From Chloroflexota bacterium (GTDB lineage: Bacteria; Chloroflexota; Anaerolineae; Anaerolineales; Anaerolineaceae), in assembly GCA_029561345.1 (NCBI GenBank), contig JAKQJC010000065.1, positions 17,753 to 81,752 of the forward strand: a stretch of 64,000 nucleotides of DNA. The letters run 5' to 3'. Positions 31,768 through 40,546 of this stretch are shown here, piece by piece (position 1 is the stretch's first letter; each line of letters opens with the position of its first letter). The notes under the pieces are model-generated. The model ran no database searches. It was not told where the DNA came from and saw nothing but the letters and a program-made list of their open reading frames with translations. The position numbers and the translations under genes are program-made.

Positions 31768-34287
31768 TCAGGGCAGGTAGGCGTAATAGACCTTGTTGTT
31801 GAAGGCGTAAAAGAGGGTGCGGTTGGCATCCATGTGGAAGGCGGTCACATCGGGGGTGGGCTGACCGTTGTTGAAGTCGGTCTGCGGGCGGTAGAGCGAC
31901 TGCAATTCCAGGCTGTTGATGCTGAAGCGGTAGAGCGTGGCCGAGATGGAATCCAACAGGTAAATGGAGGGGTCGGGTGGGGGAACATAGCCCACGCGGG
32001 TGAAGCTGGTGCCGGGGAACACGCTGGTTTTGGGTTGGTAACCTGCCCGGCGGTCTGAAAATTCCACCGGAATGGCGCAGCGCGAGGGGGTAGTTTCGAT
32101 GAGGCTGACCAGGCAGCGCGCCACCAGGCCGTCGCTTTGCAGCAGATAGACATCCTGCTGGTTGACCGCCATATAGGTGATGTTTTTCAGGCGCGAATTT
32201 GAGGGCGGCAGCAGCAGGTAGGGCGTCTGAGGGTACATCATGGACTGCTGCTCGGGGGCCAGCTTCATTTTTTCTTCATTGGTGAGGGTGTTGGCATAGA
32301 GCCAGACCAGAATATTTTCGGGGTTGCTCACATCCAGCACATAGAGCGCATCGTTTTCATAAACAAACATGCCCACTTTGCCAATGGCGCTGCTTTGCGG
32401 GGCCATCAGCGATTCTGCCTTCATGCCCCGGTCTGTGAAGCAGAACACCAGGTTGGCATGCGCATCCATGCCCATGATGACAGCGCCTTTTTTGTTGTTG
32501 GCCGGCAGGGCGGTGATGCCAACCAGCTTGTCCACAATAATGTTATCCACGGTGCCGGGACCGCACTGGAAGGCCTGGTCGATCGAATAGGGATTGGCCT
32601 TGACCGCGCGCACCACCGAACCGGAGGTGGCATCGAGCATGTAGAGGTTGCCGTTTTGCGTCACCATCTGGGTGATGACCGCGCCTTCGGCCAGGTCGGT
32701 GGTGATGGCAGCCTTGAATGAAAGTCGCTGCACATTATCCAGCTTGTCGAGCTCGCCGTTGGCCTGATCTTTCAGGCGGGCTGATTCGGCCGTTTTGTAG
32801 TATGAATCGGCTTTTTCCAGGTACAGCAGGGTTTCTTTCCAGGCGGTGCGCTTGTTGGCCGGGTCGTTATCCAGCAGGGTTTTGTTGGCGGCGGCCTGGG
32901 CCTGGCTGTAATAGAAGTTGTACTGTTCAACCAGCCCGCGCTGGTAATAGACGGTCCAGGTGATGGCGACAATCACCAGCGGCACGGCAATGGCGATGGT
33001 GATCATCCAGAAGGGCGAGAGATTGAAGAAGCCGCCCAGGCCCGCGAGGCGGTTGCGCAGGCCCAGCCAGAACGAGGCGGCCTGGCGCGCGGTATCGGTT
33101 TTGCGCGGGCGCGCCGCAGCGGCCGGTTTGACGTTCGCGGGTGCGGGCTGACGGGGCGGGGTTTGAGGCTGGGCCTGGGGTTGGGCTGGTCTGACGCCCG
33201 CAGGCGCGGGCGCGGTTTGAGTCTGGCGGATGGGCGCGGGCTGCGCAGGGGCTGCTGCCGCTGGAGCGGGCACAGCCTCATCTTCATCTTCGTCCACAAC
33301 CTCGCCGTCTTCAGGAAAATCTGCCCCATCCACAAATTCGGCTTCGGGTTCAAACGAAAGGTCAACCACCGGAGTGGGGATAGAGACGGGGGCCGGGGCG
33401 GCTGGCGGCGTTTCCAGCGCGGGGGCCGGAGGGGTGCTTTCCACGGGCTGCGGAAGGTTGACGGGCGCCGGGGCAGGGCTGGGAGCAGGGGCGGGTGGGG
33501 TTTCTGCGGCCTGAACCGCGGCCGGGGCGGCTGGCACAGGAGCCGGCTGGGGGAGGACCGTCTGGGTGGGGGCGGGGCGCGACGAGCCGCGCACCACCAG
33601 GCGCAGGGTGTGGATCTGACCTTTGCCGCCGGGCTGGAACTGCACTGCCACGGCCGAAAGGTTGGGCATGGGTTGGCCCAGCAGGCGGCGGCGCAGGTTT
33701 TCGGGTGAAAGGGCGGCGGGGCTGGTGAGGGTGGCGGCGTTCCACAAGGCCGGCGGGTCGGCGCAAACCACCAGGAAAGAGCCGCTGCCCGGCTCGGCAT
33801 GGAAATAGCGCAGGCTGGCCGCCTGGGTGAGGCCCAGGCCGCGGCCTTCCGCCGGGGGCATATCGGTGAAATGTTCCAGCGCGCCCGGGCTGACCAGGTA
33901 GGCATGGGTCAGGCCGGCCTGCGCCAGGTAAAGATGCTCTTCATGCACGGCGGCCAGGTTCAACAGGCCGCTGACCTGCTGGCCGGTGCCGCTGTGCTTG
34001 CGGTTTTGTTCCAGCAGACTCTGGTTCAGGCTTTCGGCAGCCTGGCGCAGCGCGGCCGTCACCGGCCCGGCGGTTTTGAAATAGGCCTCAGACATTTTCT
34101 GGTAAGCTGTTTGCATCTCGCCGGCATCGGGCAGGCGGCGTCCCTGGAAGGTGAGGAAGCAGAACAGCAGCTCGCCGGCCCGTCCGCGGGCAGCGCGGCG
34201 CGGGGCGGCCGTGCTGAACACGCCCGGTTGCTCGGGCAGTTCCTGGTTATCGACAAAATAGAGGGGAATCAGGTTCAGATCAAACAC
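31768..34287 (-). CDS. Large membrane protein: PP2C-like domain, Pro/Ala linker, one TM, C-terminal sensor-like domain
   Basis: An 839-residue protein with a GTG start (34287) behind AAGGAAAA. Residues 1-235 resemble a PP2C-type phosphatase fold (LLNLAAVHEEHLYLAQAGLTHAYLVSPG) but the metal-binding Asp residues are not seen, with AGLTHAYL where GDSRxYL is expected, so it is probably inactive. Residues about 240-400 are a Pro/Ala/acidic linker. One membrane segment lies at about 425-447. The outside part (about 470-839) is beta-rich with repeated blocks (MLDATSGSVVRAV, LYVLDVSNPENILVWLY, IYLLDSISATLYRF), compatible with a beta-propeller. It may be an inside-out signalling protein; no family name is certain. 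Confidence 0.8.
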   Translation of the reverse strand: MFDLNLIPLYFVDNQELPEQPGVFSTAAPRRAARGRAGELLFCFLTFQGRRLPDAGEMQTAYQKMSEAYFKTAGPVTAALRQAAESLNQSLLEQNRKHSGTGQQVSGLLNLAAVHEEHLYLAQAGLTHAYLVSPGALEHFTDMPPAEGRGLGLTQAASLRYFHAEPGSGSFLVVCADPPALWNAATLTSPAALSPENLRRRLLGQPMPNLSAVAVQFQPGGKGQIHTLRLVVRGSSRPAPTQTVLPQPAPVPAAPAAVQAAETPPAPAPSPAPAPVNLPQPVESTPPAPALETPPAAPAPVSIPTPVVDLSFEPEAEFVDGADFPEDGEVVDEDEDEAVPAPAAAAPAQPAPIRQTQTAPAPAGVRPAQPQAQPQTPPRQPAPANVKPAAAARPRKTDTARQAASFWLGLRNRLAGLGGFFNLSPFWMITIAIAVPLVIVAITWTVYYQRGLVEQYNFYYSQAQAAANKTLLDNDPANKRTAWKETLLYLEKADSYYKTAESARLKDQANGELDKLDNVQRLSFKAAITTDLAEGAVITQMVTQNGNLYMLDATSGSVVRAVKANPYSIDQAFQCGPGTVDNIIVDKLVGITALPANNKKGAVIMGMDAHANLVFCFTDRGMKAESLMAPQSSAIGKVGMFVYENDALYVLDVSNPENILVWLYANTLTNEEKMKLAPEQQSMMYPQTPYLLLPPSNSRLKNITYMAVNQQDVYLLQSDGLVARCLVSLIETTPSRCAIPVEFSDRRAGYQPKTSVFPGTSFTRVGYVPPPDPSIYLLDSISATLYRFSINSLELQSLYRPQTDFNNGQPTPDVTAFHMDANRTLFYAFNNKVYYAYLP

Positions 34288-34460
34288 GGTTTTTCCTTAT
34301 CCACTTGGTGACCGGAGCAGTCAAAATCACAGTTCAGACCCGGATCAAAAAATCAATTGTTCCGCCTTGCTTCCCGCGGGCAGGCCAGCATTTAAACGCG
34401 GCCGAGCCGGTTCTGGCAGAGCAATTACAAACGATTATAATGGCAAATTCCAAATCACGG

Positions 34461-34466
34461 TATAAT
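34461..34466 (+). promoter_or_regulatory. -10 element seven bases from a start codon
   Basis: TATAAT ends seven bases before the ATG at 34474, leaving no room for a ribosome site; the -35 is weak. Same spacing as the DUF2085 gene. Confidence 0.5.
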
Positions 34467-34473
34467 CAGGGCT

Positions 34474-35520
34474 ATGGACTTTCAACTGATCACAACCTTT
34501 GATGAAATGGATTTGCTGGCAGGCGAATGGAATGCCCTGCTGGATGAGTGTGCAAGTCACGTGCCATTTCTGCGCCATGAATATCAGCGCGCCTGGTGGC
34601 AAACCCTGGGCGGCGGTGAATGGCATGACGCAGAACTGCGCGTGGTGACGGCCCGCGTGGATGGAAAACTGGCGGGGGTGGCCCCGCTTTTTCTCAGCCG
34701 CGAGCGCGAAGGCGGCCCGACCCTGTTCTTGATTGGCAGCATTGAGGTTTCCGATTACCTGGATGTGCTGGCTGCGCCAGAGCAGACGCCCGCCTTCATC
34801 GAGGGGCTGCTCGATTTTCTGGCTGCCCGCACAGACTGGCAGATTCTGGATCTTTACAACCTGCTGGACAGCTCGCCCACCCTGCCCCTGCTGGAAAGTG
34901 CCGCCCTGGCGCGCGGCTGGCGCTTTGAACGCAGCCGCCTGCAGCATTCCCCCTATATCCCCCTGCCAGGCGACTGGGAAGCCTACCTTGAAACGGTGGA
35001 TAAAAAGCAGCGCCACGAAATCAAGCGCAAAATGCGCCGCCTGGAAGAATCGGGCGAGGCTTTCCGCTGGTACACCACCACAGACGAAGCCGCCCTGGAA
35101 CAGGATATTCAGGATTTCATGCGCCTGATGGCCAACGACCCGCAGAAAGAGGCTTTTCTGACCCCGCCCATGCGCGCGCACATGGCCAATGTGATGCGCT
35201 GCGCCTTTAAAGCACAGTGCCTGCATCTGGCCTTCCTCGAAATCAACGGCAGCAAGGCGGCTGCTTACCTGAGCTTCGATTACCTGCAGCGGCTGTGGGT
35301 GTATAACTCGGGGCTGGACCGCAATTACAACGCCTTTTCGCCGGGATGGGTGCTGCTGGGCCACCTGCTCAGGTGGGCCAACGAGCAGGGTTACCGCGAG
35401 TTCGATTTCATGCGCGGCGATGAGGAGTATAAATACCGCTTCGGAGCGGTGGACCGCTTTGTGGAGCGCGCCACCCTGTGGAGAGATAAATCTGTTTCTT
35501 CGGCCAACCCCACTCCATAA
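34474..35520 (+). CDS. GNAT acyltransferase of the CelD/BcsL type
   Basis: A 348-residue protein of the CelD/BcsL-like (PF13480) GNAT group, related to FemAB. It shows the usual blocks: ANDFxxL-like start DEMDLLAGEWNALLDE with WWQTLG near 40, VTARVDGKLAGVAPLFLS around 65-85, RHEIKRKMRRLEE around 180, and LAFLEINGSKAAAYLSFDY with YREFDFMRGDEEYKYRFG near the end. Members transfer acyl or amino-acyl groups in polysaccharide or peptidoglycan pathways; the substrate here is unknown. The start codon appears to be read from a leaderless message. Confidence 0.85.
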   Translation: MDFQLITTFDEMDLLAGEWNALLDECASHVPFLRHEYQRAWWQTLGGGEWHDAELRVVTARVDGKLAGVAPLFLSREREGGPTLFLIGSIEVSDYLDVLAAPEQTPAFIEGLLDFLAARTDWQILDLYNLLDSSPTLPLLESAALARGWRFERSRLQHSPYIPLPGDWEAYLETVDKKQRHEIKRKMRRLEESGEAFRWYTTTDEAALEQDIQDFMRLMANDPQKEAFLTPPMRAHMANVMRCAFKAQCLHLAFLEINGSKAAAYLSFDYLQRLWVYNSGLDRNYNAFSPGWVLLGHLLRWANEQGYREFDFMRGDEEYKYRFGAVDRFVERATLWRDKSVSSANPTP

Positions 35521-35623
35521 CCGTTTTTCCAAAATAACCTCCCCTTACCTTGTATGAAGAAACCCGCCTCCTGATATCTGCCCCAGGCTGCCAGTGCGGG
35601 TTATTTCTTTTCTCCAAACCCTC

Positions 35624-35671
35624 TTGACAAATCTAGTAACTCGTATTATATTTTGCATATAAATTAGTAAC
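35624..35671 (+). promoter_or_regulatory. Promoter and candidate operator of the PadR-ABC operon
   Basis: TTGACA (35624-35629), a 17-base spacer and TATATT (35647-35652). Two direct AGTAAC repeats (35635-35640 and 35666-35671) flank the -10 with 31-base spacing, three helical turns. This suits autoregulation by the encoded PadR repressor. Confidence 0.6.
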
Positions 35672-35687
35672 ATGTAGAATAATTATT

Positions 35688-36269
35688 ATGACTGTCAGAA
35701 ACGCCCTTCTTGGACTACTTGCGAAGCACCCCAATCACGGCTACGAGCTGCATGCGGCTTTTGTGGCCATGGCGGGGGGCAAAGAAAACTGGGATGTGAA
35801 ACCAGCCCAGGTGTATACCACTCTGGCGCGCCTGCAGGAAGCCGGCCTGGTGGAAATCAGCGGCACCGAGCAGGACGGCGGACCGGAAAAGCGCATCTAT
35901 GCCATCACGCCGGCCGGCCTGACCGAGCTGAAGGCCTGGTTCGCAACCCCGGTGGTGGATCAGCACCAGCGCGATGAATTCTTTCTCAAGCTGATGACCT
36001 GCCTGGCCTCCGGCGAGGCTGACCCTTACCGCGTCATTCAGACGCAGCGCGCCAGCCTCTACCAGCAGCTCCACCAGACCACCACCCTGCGCGGCACGGT
36101 GGATCAGCACGCCGAACTGGCTTACCTGCTGCTGCTGGACCAGACGGTGATGCACCTGGAAGCTGACCTGCGCTGGCTGGATATGGTGGAAGCCCGCCTT
36201 GACGATATCCGCCGCCAGCCGCTGCCCCAGCCTGAATTAAAAAAACGCGGCCGCCCCCGCAGCCGCTGA
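35688..36269 (+). CDS. PadR-family transcriptional regulator
   Basis: A 193-residue DNA-binding protein. Residues 1-90 form the PadR winged helix: VRNALLGLLAKHPNHGYEL, then VYTTLARLQEAGLVE, then EKRIYAITPAGLTEL. The second half (DEFFLKLMTCLASGEAD) is the Vir_act_alpha_C-like helical dimerisation domain. PadR proteins of this type commonly repress adjacent transporter genes and are released by drugs or phenolics. It leads the operon with ABC ATPase 36 bases downstream. Confidence 0.93.
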   Translation: MTVRNALLGLLAKHPNHGYELHAAFVAMAGGKENWDVKPAQVYTTLARLQEAGLVEISGTEQDGGPEKRIYAITPAGLTELKAWFATPVVDQHQRDEFFLKLMTCLASGEADPYRVIQTQRASLYQQLHQTTTLRGTVDQHAELAYLLLLDQTVMHLEADLRWLDMVEARLDDIRRQPLPQPELKKRGRPRSR

Positions 36270-36305
36270 CCTGATTGTATCGGTAGATAATGAAAGAGGT
36301 TAACT

Positions 36306-37046
36306 ATGAACATCATCCAGACTCAAAAACTCACCAAAATTTACGGCACCGGTGACGCCGCCATTACGGCGCTCAAAGATATCAACCTCACGGTTGAATC
36401 CGGTTCCTTTGTGGCGGTGATGGGTCCCAGCGGCTGCGGCAAATCCACTTTACTGCACCTGATTGGCGGTTTGGACCGTCCCACCAGCGGCACCGTGCTG
36501 CTCGACGGCCAGGATATTTACGCACTCAACGATGACCGCCTGACCGAGCTGCGGCGCCAGCGCATCGGTTTCATCTTTCAGTTCTTTAACCTCCTTCCGG
36601 TGCTGAATGTGCGCGAGAACGCTGCCCTGCCCCTGGTGCTGGATGGCATCAACCGCAGCAAGGCCTCTGAACAGGCCCTGCAGTGGCTCGAGCGGGTTGG
36701 CCTGGCTGACCGCCTGACCCACCGCCCGGATCAACTTTCGGGCGGGCAGCAGCAGCGCGTGGCCATTGCGCGTGCCCTGGCTTCTGAACCGGCGCTGATT
36801 CTGGCCGACGAACCCACCGGCAACCTCGATTCCCGCGCTTCGGACGAAATTGCCGCCCTGCTGCGCCAGGTTTGTGATGAGTGGAAACAGTCCATTCTGA
36901 TGGTCACCCATGATCCGCGCATTGCCGCCTACGCCGACCGTATCATTTTTCTCAAGGATGGCCTGGTGGTGGATGACGCACGCCTTAACGGCGGCAGCGG
37001 CGCTGCCCAAACCGCCCTGGTGCGCGAGAAAGTTGAGGCGCTATGA
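36306..37046 (+). CDS. ABC transporter ATP-binding protein (MacB/LolD-like)
   Basis: A 246-residue ABC ATPase. Walker [10 protein letters not shown] near 41, Q-loop FQFFNLLPV near 92, signature [16 protein letters not shown] near 143, Walker [14 protein letters not shown] near 163 and switch His in VTHDPR near 200. The GNLDS extension of Walker B is typical of the MacB/LolD/FtsE group that partners FtsX-type permeases. It overlaps the permease gene by four bases. Regulated by the upstream PadR. Confidence 0.95.
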   Translation: MNIIQTQKLTKIYGTGDAAITALKDINLTVESGSFVAVMGPSGCGKSTLLHLIGGLDRPTSGTVLLDGQDIYALNDDRLTELRRQRIGFIFQFFNLLPVLNVRENAALPLVLDGINRSKASEQALQWLERVGLADRLTHRPDQLSGGQQQRVAIARALASEPALILADEPTGNLDSRASDEIAALLRQVCDEWKQSILMVTHDPRIAAYADRIIFLKDGLVVDDARLNGGSGAAQTALVREKVEAL

Positions 37047-39580
37047 ACCTCTATTTTAATATTGCCTGGCGCTACCTGGCCGGGCGCAAAACCCGCACAT
37101 TTTTAACCACCCTGGCGATTGTCTTTGGCGTGATGGTGATTTTTGGCCTGAACGGCATCATTCCGCCAATGCTGGATGCTTTCCGCCGCAGCATGATGAC
37201 GGCTGCCAGCGCCGTGGATATCACGGTATCGCAGGAGAGCGGCGGCATGCTGCCCGCTTCCACCCTGGCCACGGTGCAATCGCAAGAAGGGGTGGCGGCA
37301 GCCGCCGGGCTTTTCCGCCGCAATGTCATTCTGCCCACTGAAGCGAAAGGCGCCGCCAGCCTGAAATCGGCTCCGGCTCTGACCGTGACGATCCAGGGTG
37401 TGGATCCGGTCTCCTTCCAGGAGGTGCGCAATTTGCAGGTGGGTGAGGGCCGCTTTATTGAACCGGGCGATCAGCAGACAGCCGTCATCAGCAGCAACCT
37501 GGCGAAAGCCAAAGGACTGAAGCTGGGCGACCTGCTGACCATGCCTTCAGCCGCTGGCAAAACCGCTTACACGGTGGTGGGCATTCTGGCTGACCGCCCG
37601 CTGCCCAGCGAAGAAGTGTATATGCCGCTGGCAGACGCCCAGGCCATGTTTGACCGGGCCGGCAAGATCACCACGGTGGAGGCGCGCTGCACCGGTGGTT
37701 ATGATCGCAAAACCGTACAGGATAACCTGGCCGCGCGCCTTGAAAGCGGGGTTGTGCTCGAAGAGCCGGAATACGGCGCGGAAATTTTCGCAGCGGTGTC
37801 GCTGGGTGAAGTGATCATGAATGCCTTTGGTGTGATTGCCCTGATCATGGGCGGGTTCATTATCTTCAATACTTTCCGCACCGTGGTGGCAGAGCGGCGG
37901 CGCGATATCGGCATGCTGCGCGCCCTGGGGGCTTCGCGCCGCTACATCATCAATATGGTGCTGGTGGAGGGTCTGATTCAGGGCGTGATGGGCACAGCGG
38001 TGGGCATGCTGATGGGCTACCTGATGGCTCTGCTGCTGGTAAAAATGATCAACCCGGCGCTCCAATCTTTTGTGCGTTTTGAAATTGGCAACCCCACCTT
38101 CAGCCTGGCCACCATTGCGCTGACCATTGGCCTGGGGCTGGGTGTGACCCTGGTGAGCGGGCTGGCTCCGGCCGTGGCTGCCAGCCGCATCACCCCGCTG
38201 GAAGCGCTGCGCCCGGTGATGACCAGCATTCGCCGCGTGACCTTCAGCAAGGGGGTGCTGGCGGGCATCATCCTGATGGGCCTGGCTGTTCTCACCTTCC
38301 TGGCAGGCGATTTCAAGGCCTCGCTGCTGGGCGCGTTCATCTTCCTGGTTTCACTGGTGCTGGTTTCGCCGGCGCTGGTGGCGCCGCTGGCCAATGTGTT
38401 TGGCCGGTTGATGTCGCTGGCTTTTGCCCGCGAAGGACAGATTGCCGAGGGCAACCTCTCGCGCCAGCCACACCAGGCGGCCACCACGGCAGCCACGGTG
38501 ATGATCGGCATGTGCATCTTGCTGGCCATGGCGGGCATGTCCACCTCATTGACGGACGGCATGTCCACCTACATCAGCAAGAGCATGGGCGCCGATTTCA
38601 TGGCCCTGCCGCAGTCGCTGGTGCTGGGCGGCGGCAACATGGGCGCTGGTTCGGAACTGCTGGCGCGCATCCGTGCCATTGACGGCATCGCGGCAGCCAC
38701 CTCCATCCGCCAGGTGGCCACCCAGGCCAACGGCACAGCCATGCAGATGATTGGCATTGATCCTGAAATGTACCCCAAACTGGCCAACCTGTCTTTCAGC
38801 GATGGCGATGAAAAGACCGCTTTTGCCGAGCTGGCTGCCGGGCGCAATGTGATGGTGACCGGGCTGTTTGCCACCCAGAACAACATCAAGCGCGGCGACA
38901 CGCTGAAGGTGAAAACCCTGCACGGCGAAGAGACCTATTATGTGATTGGCGTGGCAACGGATTACCTCAACGTCAAGCTGGCGACGGGTTTCATCTCGCA
39001 GGAAAACCTGAAGAACGACTTTGACAGCGAAATGGACCTGATGCTGATGGCCAACCTGAAACCGGGGGCTGACCGCGCCGCGGTTGAAGCCCAAATCAGG
39101 GCGCTGATTGACGAATACCCGGCCTTCACCCTGTTTTCGTCGAGTGAATGGCGCAGTTCGCAGCTTGGCATGATCCAGGCGGCGATGGGCCTGCTCTATG
39201 TGCTGATGATTGGCCTGGCGGCGCCTTCGCTGCTGGCGCTGATGAACACCCTGGCGATCAATGTGATCGAACGCACGCGCGAAATTGGCATGCTGCGGGC
39301 GGTGGGGGCGCTGCGCAAGCAGATCAGCCGCATGGTGCTTTCGGAAAGCCTGCTGCTGGCGGCCATTGGCACGGCCTTTGGCATTCTTTCGGGCATCTGG
39401 CTGGGCTATGCCCTGGTGCAGGCCATGGATGTGACCGGCTTCAAGATGACCTACTTCTTCCCCTATGCCGGCATCCTGATCACCCTGGCGGTGGGCTTGA
39501 TCTTTGGCGCGGTGGCGGCGTTCTTCCCGGCTCGCCGGGCGGCGCGCATGGAGATTGTGGACGCACTGCGTTATGAATGA
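37043..39580 (+). CDS. FtsX-like ABC transporter permease
   Basis: An 845-residue MacB/FtsX-superfamily permease. An N-terminal membrane segment (about 17-40) is followed by an external MacB periplasmic-core-like domain (to about 250), an FtsX domain (about 265-395, FRTVVAERRRDIGMLRALGAS), an internal pair of segments (about 405-460), a second external domain (to about 705), and a second FtsX domain (about 715-845, ERTREIGMLRAVGALRKQ). Two FtsX units fused in one chain fit a single-chain permease; it could export lipoproteins, peptides or drugs. Coupled to the ATPase by ATGA. Confidence 0.93.
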   Translation: MNLYFNIAWRYLAGRKTRTFLTTLAIVFGVMVIFGLNGIIPPMLDAFRRSMMTAASAVDITVSQESGGMLPASTLATVQSQEGVAAAAGLFRRNVILPTEAKGAASLKSAPALTVTIQGVDPVSFQEVRNLQVGEGRFIEPGDQQTAVISSNLAKAKGLKLGDLLTMPSAAGKTAYTVVGILADRPLPSEEVYMPLADAQAMFDRAGKITTVEARCTGGYDRKTVQDNLAARLESGVVLEEPEYGAEIFAAVSLGEVIMNAFGVIALIMGGFIIFNTFRTVVAERRRDIGMLRALGASRRYIINMVLVEGLIQGVMGTAVGMLMGYLMALLLVKMINPALQSFVRFEIGNPTFSLATIALTIGLGLGVTLVSGLAPAVAASRITPLEALRPVMTSIRRVTFSKGVLAGIILMGLAVLTFLAGDFKASLLGAFIFLVSLVLVSPALVAPLANVFGRLMSLAFAREGQIAEGNLSRQPHQAATTAATVMIGMCILLAMAGMSTSLTDGMSTYISKSMGADFMALPQSLVLGGGNMGAGSELLARIRAIDGIAAATSIRQVATQANGTAMQMIGIDPEMYPKLANLSFSDGDEKTAFAELAAGRNVMVTGLFATQNNIKRGDTLKVKTLHGEETYYVIGVATDYLNVKLATGFISQENLKNDFDSEMDLMLMANLKPGADRAAVEAQIRALIDEYPAFTLFSSSEWRSSQLGMIQAAMGLLYVLMIGLAAPSLLALMNTLAINVIERTREIGMLRAVGALRKQISRMVLSESLLLAAIGTAFGILSGIWLGYALVQAMDVTGFKMTYFFPYAGILITLAVGLIFGAVAAFFPARRAARMEIVDALRYE

Positions 39581-39603
39581 AATAGAATTAAGTTGAACCA
39601 TCT

Positions 39604-39641
39604 AAAACCGGCTTCTGCATATGAGTGCGGAAGCCGGTTTT
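39604..39641. terminator. Bidirectional terminator between the FtsX permease and prmC
   Basis: AAAACCGGCTTC (39604-39615) pairs with GAAGCCGGTTTT (39630-39641). A-run and T-run on the two sides suit both convergent genes. Confidence 0.85.
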
Positions 39642-39643
39642 AT

Positions 39644-40546
39644 TTATCTCTGCTTTTGTATCGGGGAAAACATTCTTCCTGGCGTGAATGATCTGCCTGT
39701 GGGAAATTCAATTTTCAAAAGGCGGCTGAGCCCGGCCAGATCAGGCAAAACGCAGGCGGCCGCCTGGGGGAGGGCCATTCGGGCAGCGGCGAGGGCGCTC
39801 TGACCCTGCCCGGCCTCAATTTCAAACAGGGCCAGGCCGCCGGGAGCCAGGCGCGAGGCAAGCTGGGCCAGCAGGCGCCGGATCAAATCCAACCCGTCCG
39901 CGCCGCCATCCAGCGCCAGGCGCGGCTCAAAGCGCGTCACCGGCAGGCCGTCCACCGTCTGACTGGGAATATAAGGCAGGTTGGCGCACACCAGGTCCAG
40001 CGGGCCGGCAGCGGCGGCCAGCAGATCGCCCTGGAAGAAAGCCACGCGCTGGGCCACGCCGTGCTGGCAGGCATTTTGCTGGGCCACAGCCAGCGCCGCC
40101 GCAGAGCGGTCCACCGCCGCCAATCTGAGATCCGCGCAGTGCAGCGCCAGGGTGATGGCGATGCAGCCGGAGCCGCTGCCCACATCGGCGGCGCGCCGCC
40201 GGCCGGGATGGGCCTGCAGCCAGGCCAGCGCGGTTTCAACCAGCAGTTCGGTTTCAGGGCGGGGAATCAAAACCGCCGGGGTTACGGTGAAGGTGTTCCC
40301 GTAAAACTCCCAGCGGCCAATCAGGTAGGGCAGGGGCTCGCCAGCCAGGCGGCGGGCGGCAAGTGCGTTTAAATGTGCGCTTTGGGCGGCGCTCAGTTCT
40401 GTTTCAGGGTGCGCCAGCAGCCGGGTGCGGCTGCAATCGAGCACATGGGCCAGCAGCACCTGAGCCTCCAGGCTGGGGGTGCCGGTGAGCGGCGCCAGGC
40501 GGCGGGTGAGGTCGGCCAGCAGGCTGGCGCTGTTATTCGTCGTCAT
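39644..40546 (-). CDS. prmC: Peptide chain release factor N5-glutamine methyltransferase
   Basis: Methylates the Gln of the GGQ motif in release factors using SAM. 300 residues. N-terminal helical domain 1-80, then RWEFYGNTFTV and IPRPETELLVE (about 85-110), SAM-binding VGSGSGCIAI near 128, and DLVCANLPYIP near 195, where the catalytic motif reads NLPY instead of the usual NPPY. Its ATG at 40546 lies inside the prfA gene, so prfA and prmC overlap by 14 bases in different frames, tying the enzyme to its substrate protein. Confidence 0.93.
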   Translation of the reverse strand: MTTNNSASLLADLTRRLAPLTGTPSLEAQVLLAHVLDCSRTRLLAHPETELSAAQSAHLNALAARRLAGEPLPYLIGRWEFYGNTFTVTPAVLIPRPETELLVETALAWLQAHPGRRRAADVGSGSGCIAITLALHCADLRLAAVDRSAAALAVAQQNACQHGVAQRVAFFQGDLLAAAAGPLDLVCANLPYIPSQTVDGLPVTRFEPRLALDGGADGLDLIRRLLAQLASRLAPGGLALFEIEAGQGQSALAAARMALPQAAACVLPDLAGLSRLLKIEFPTGRSFTPGRMFSPIQKQR

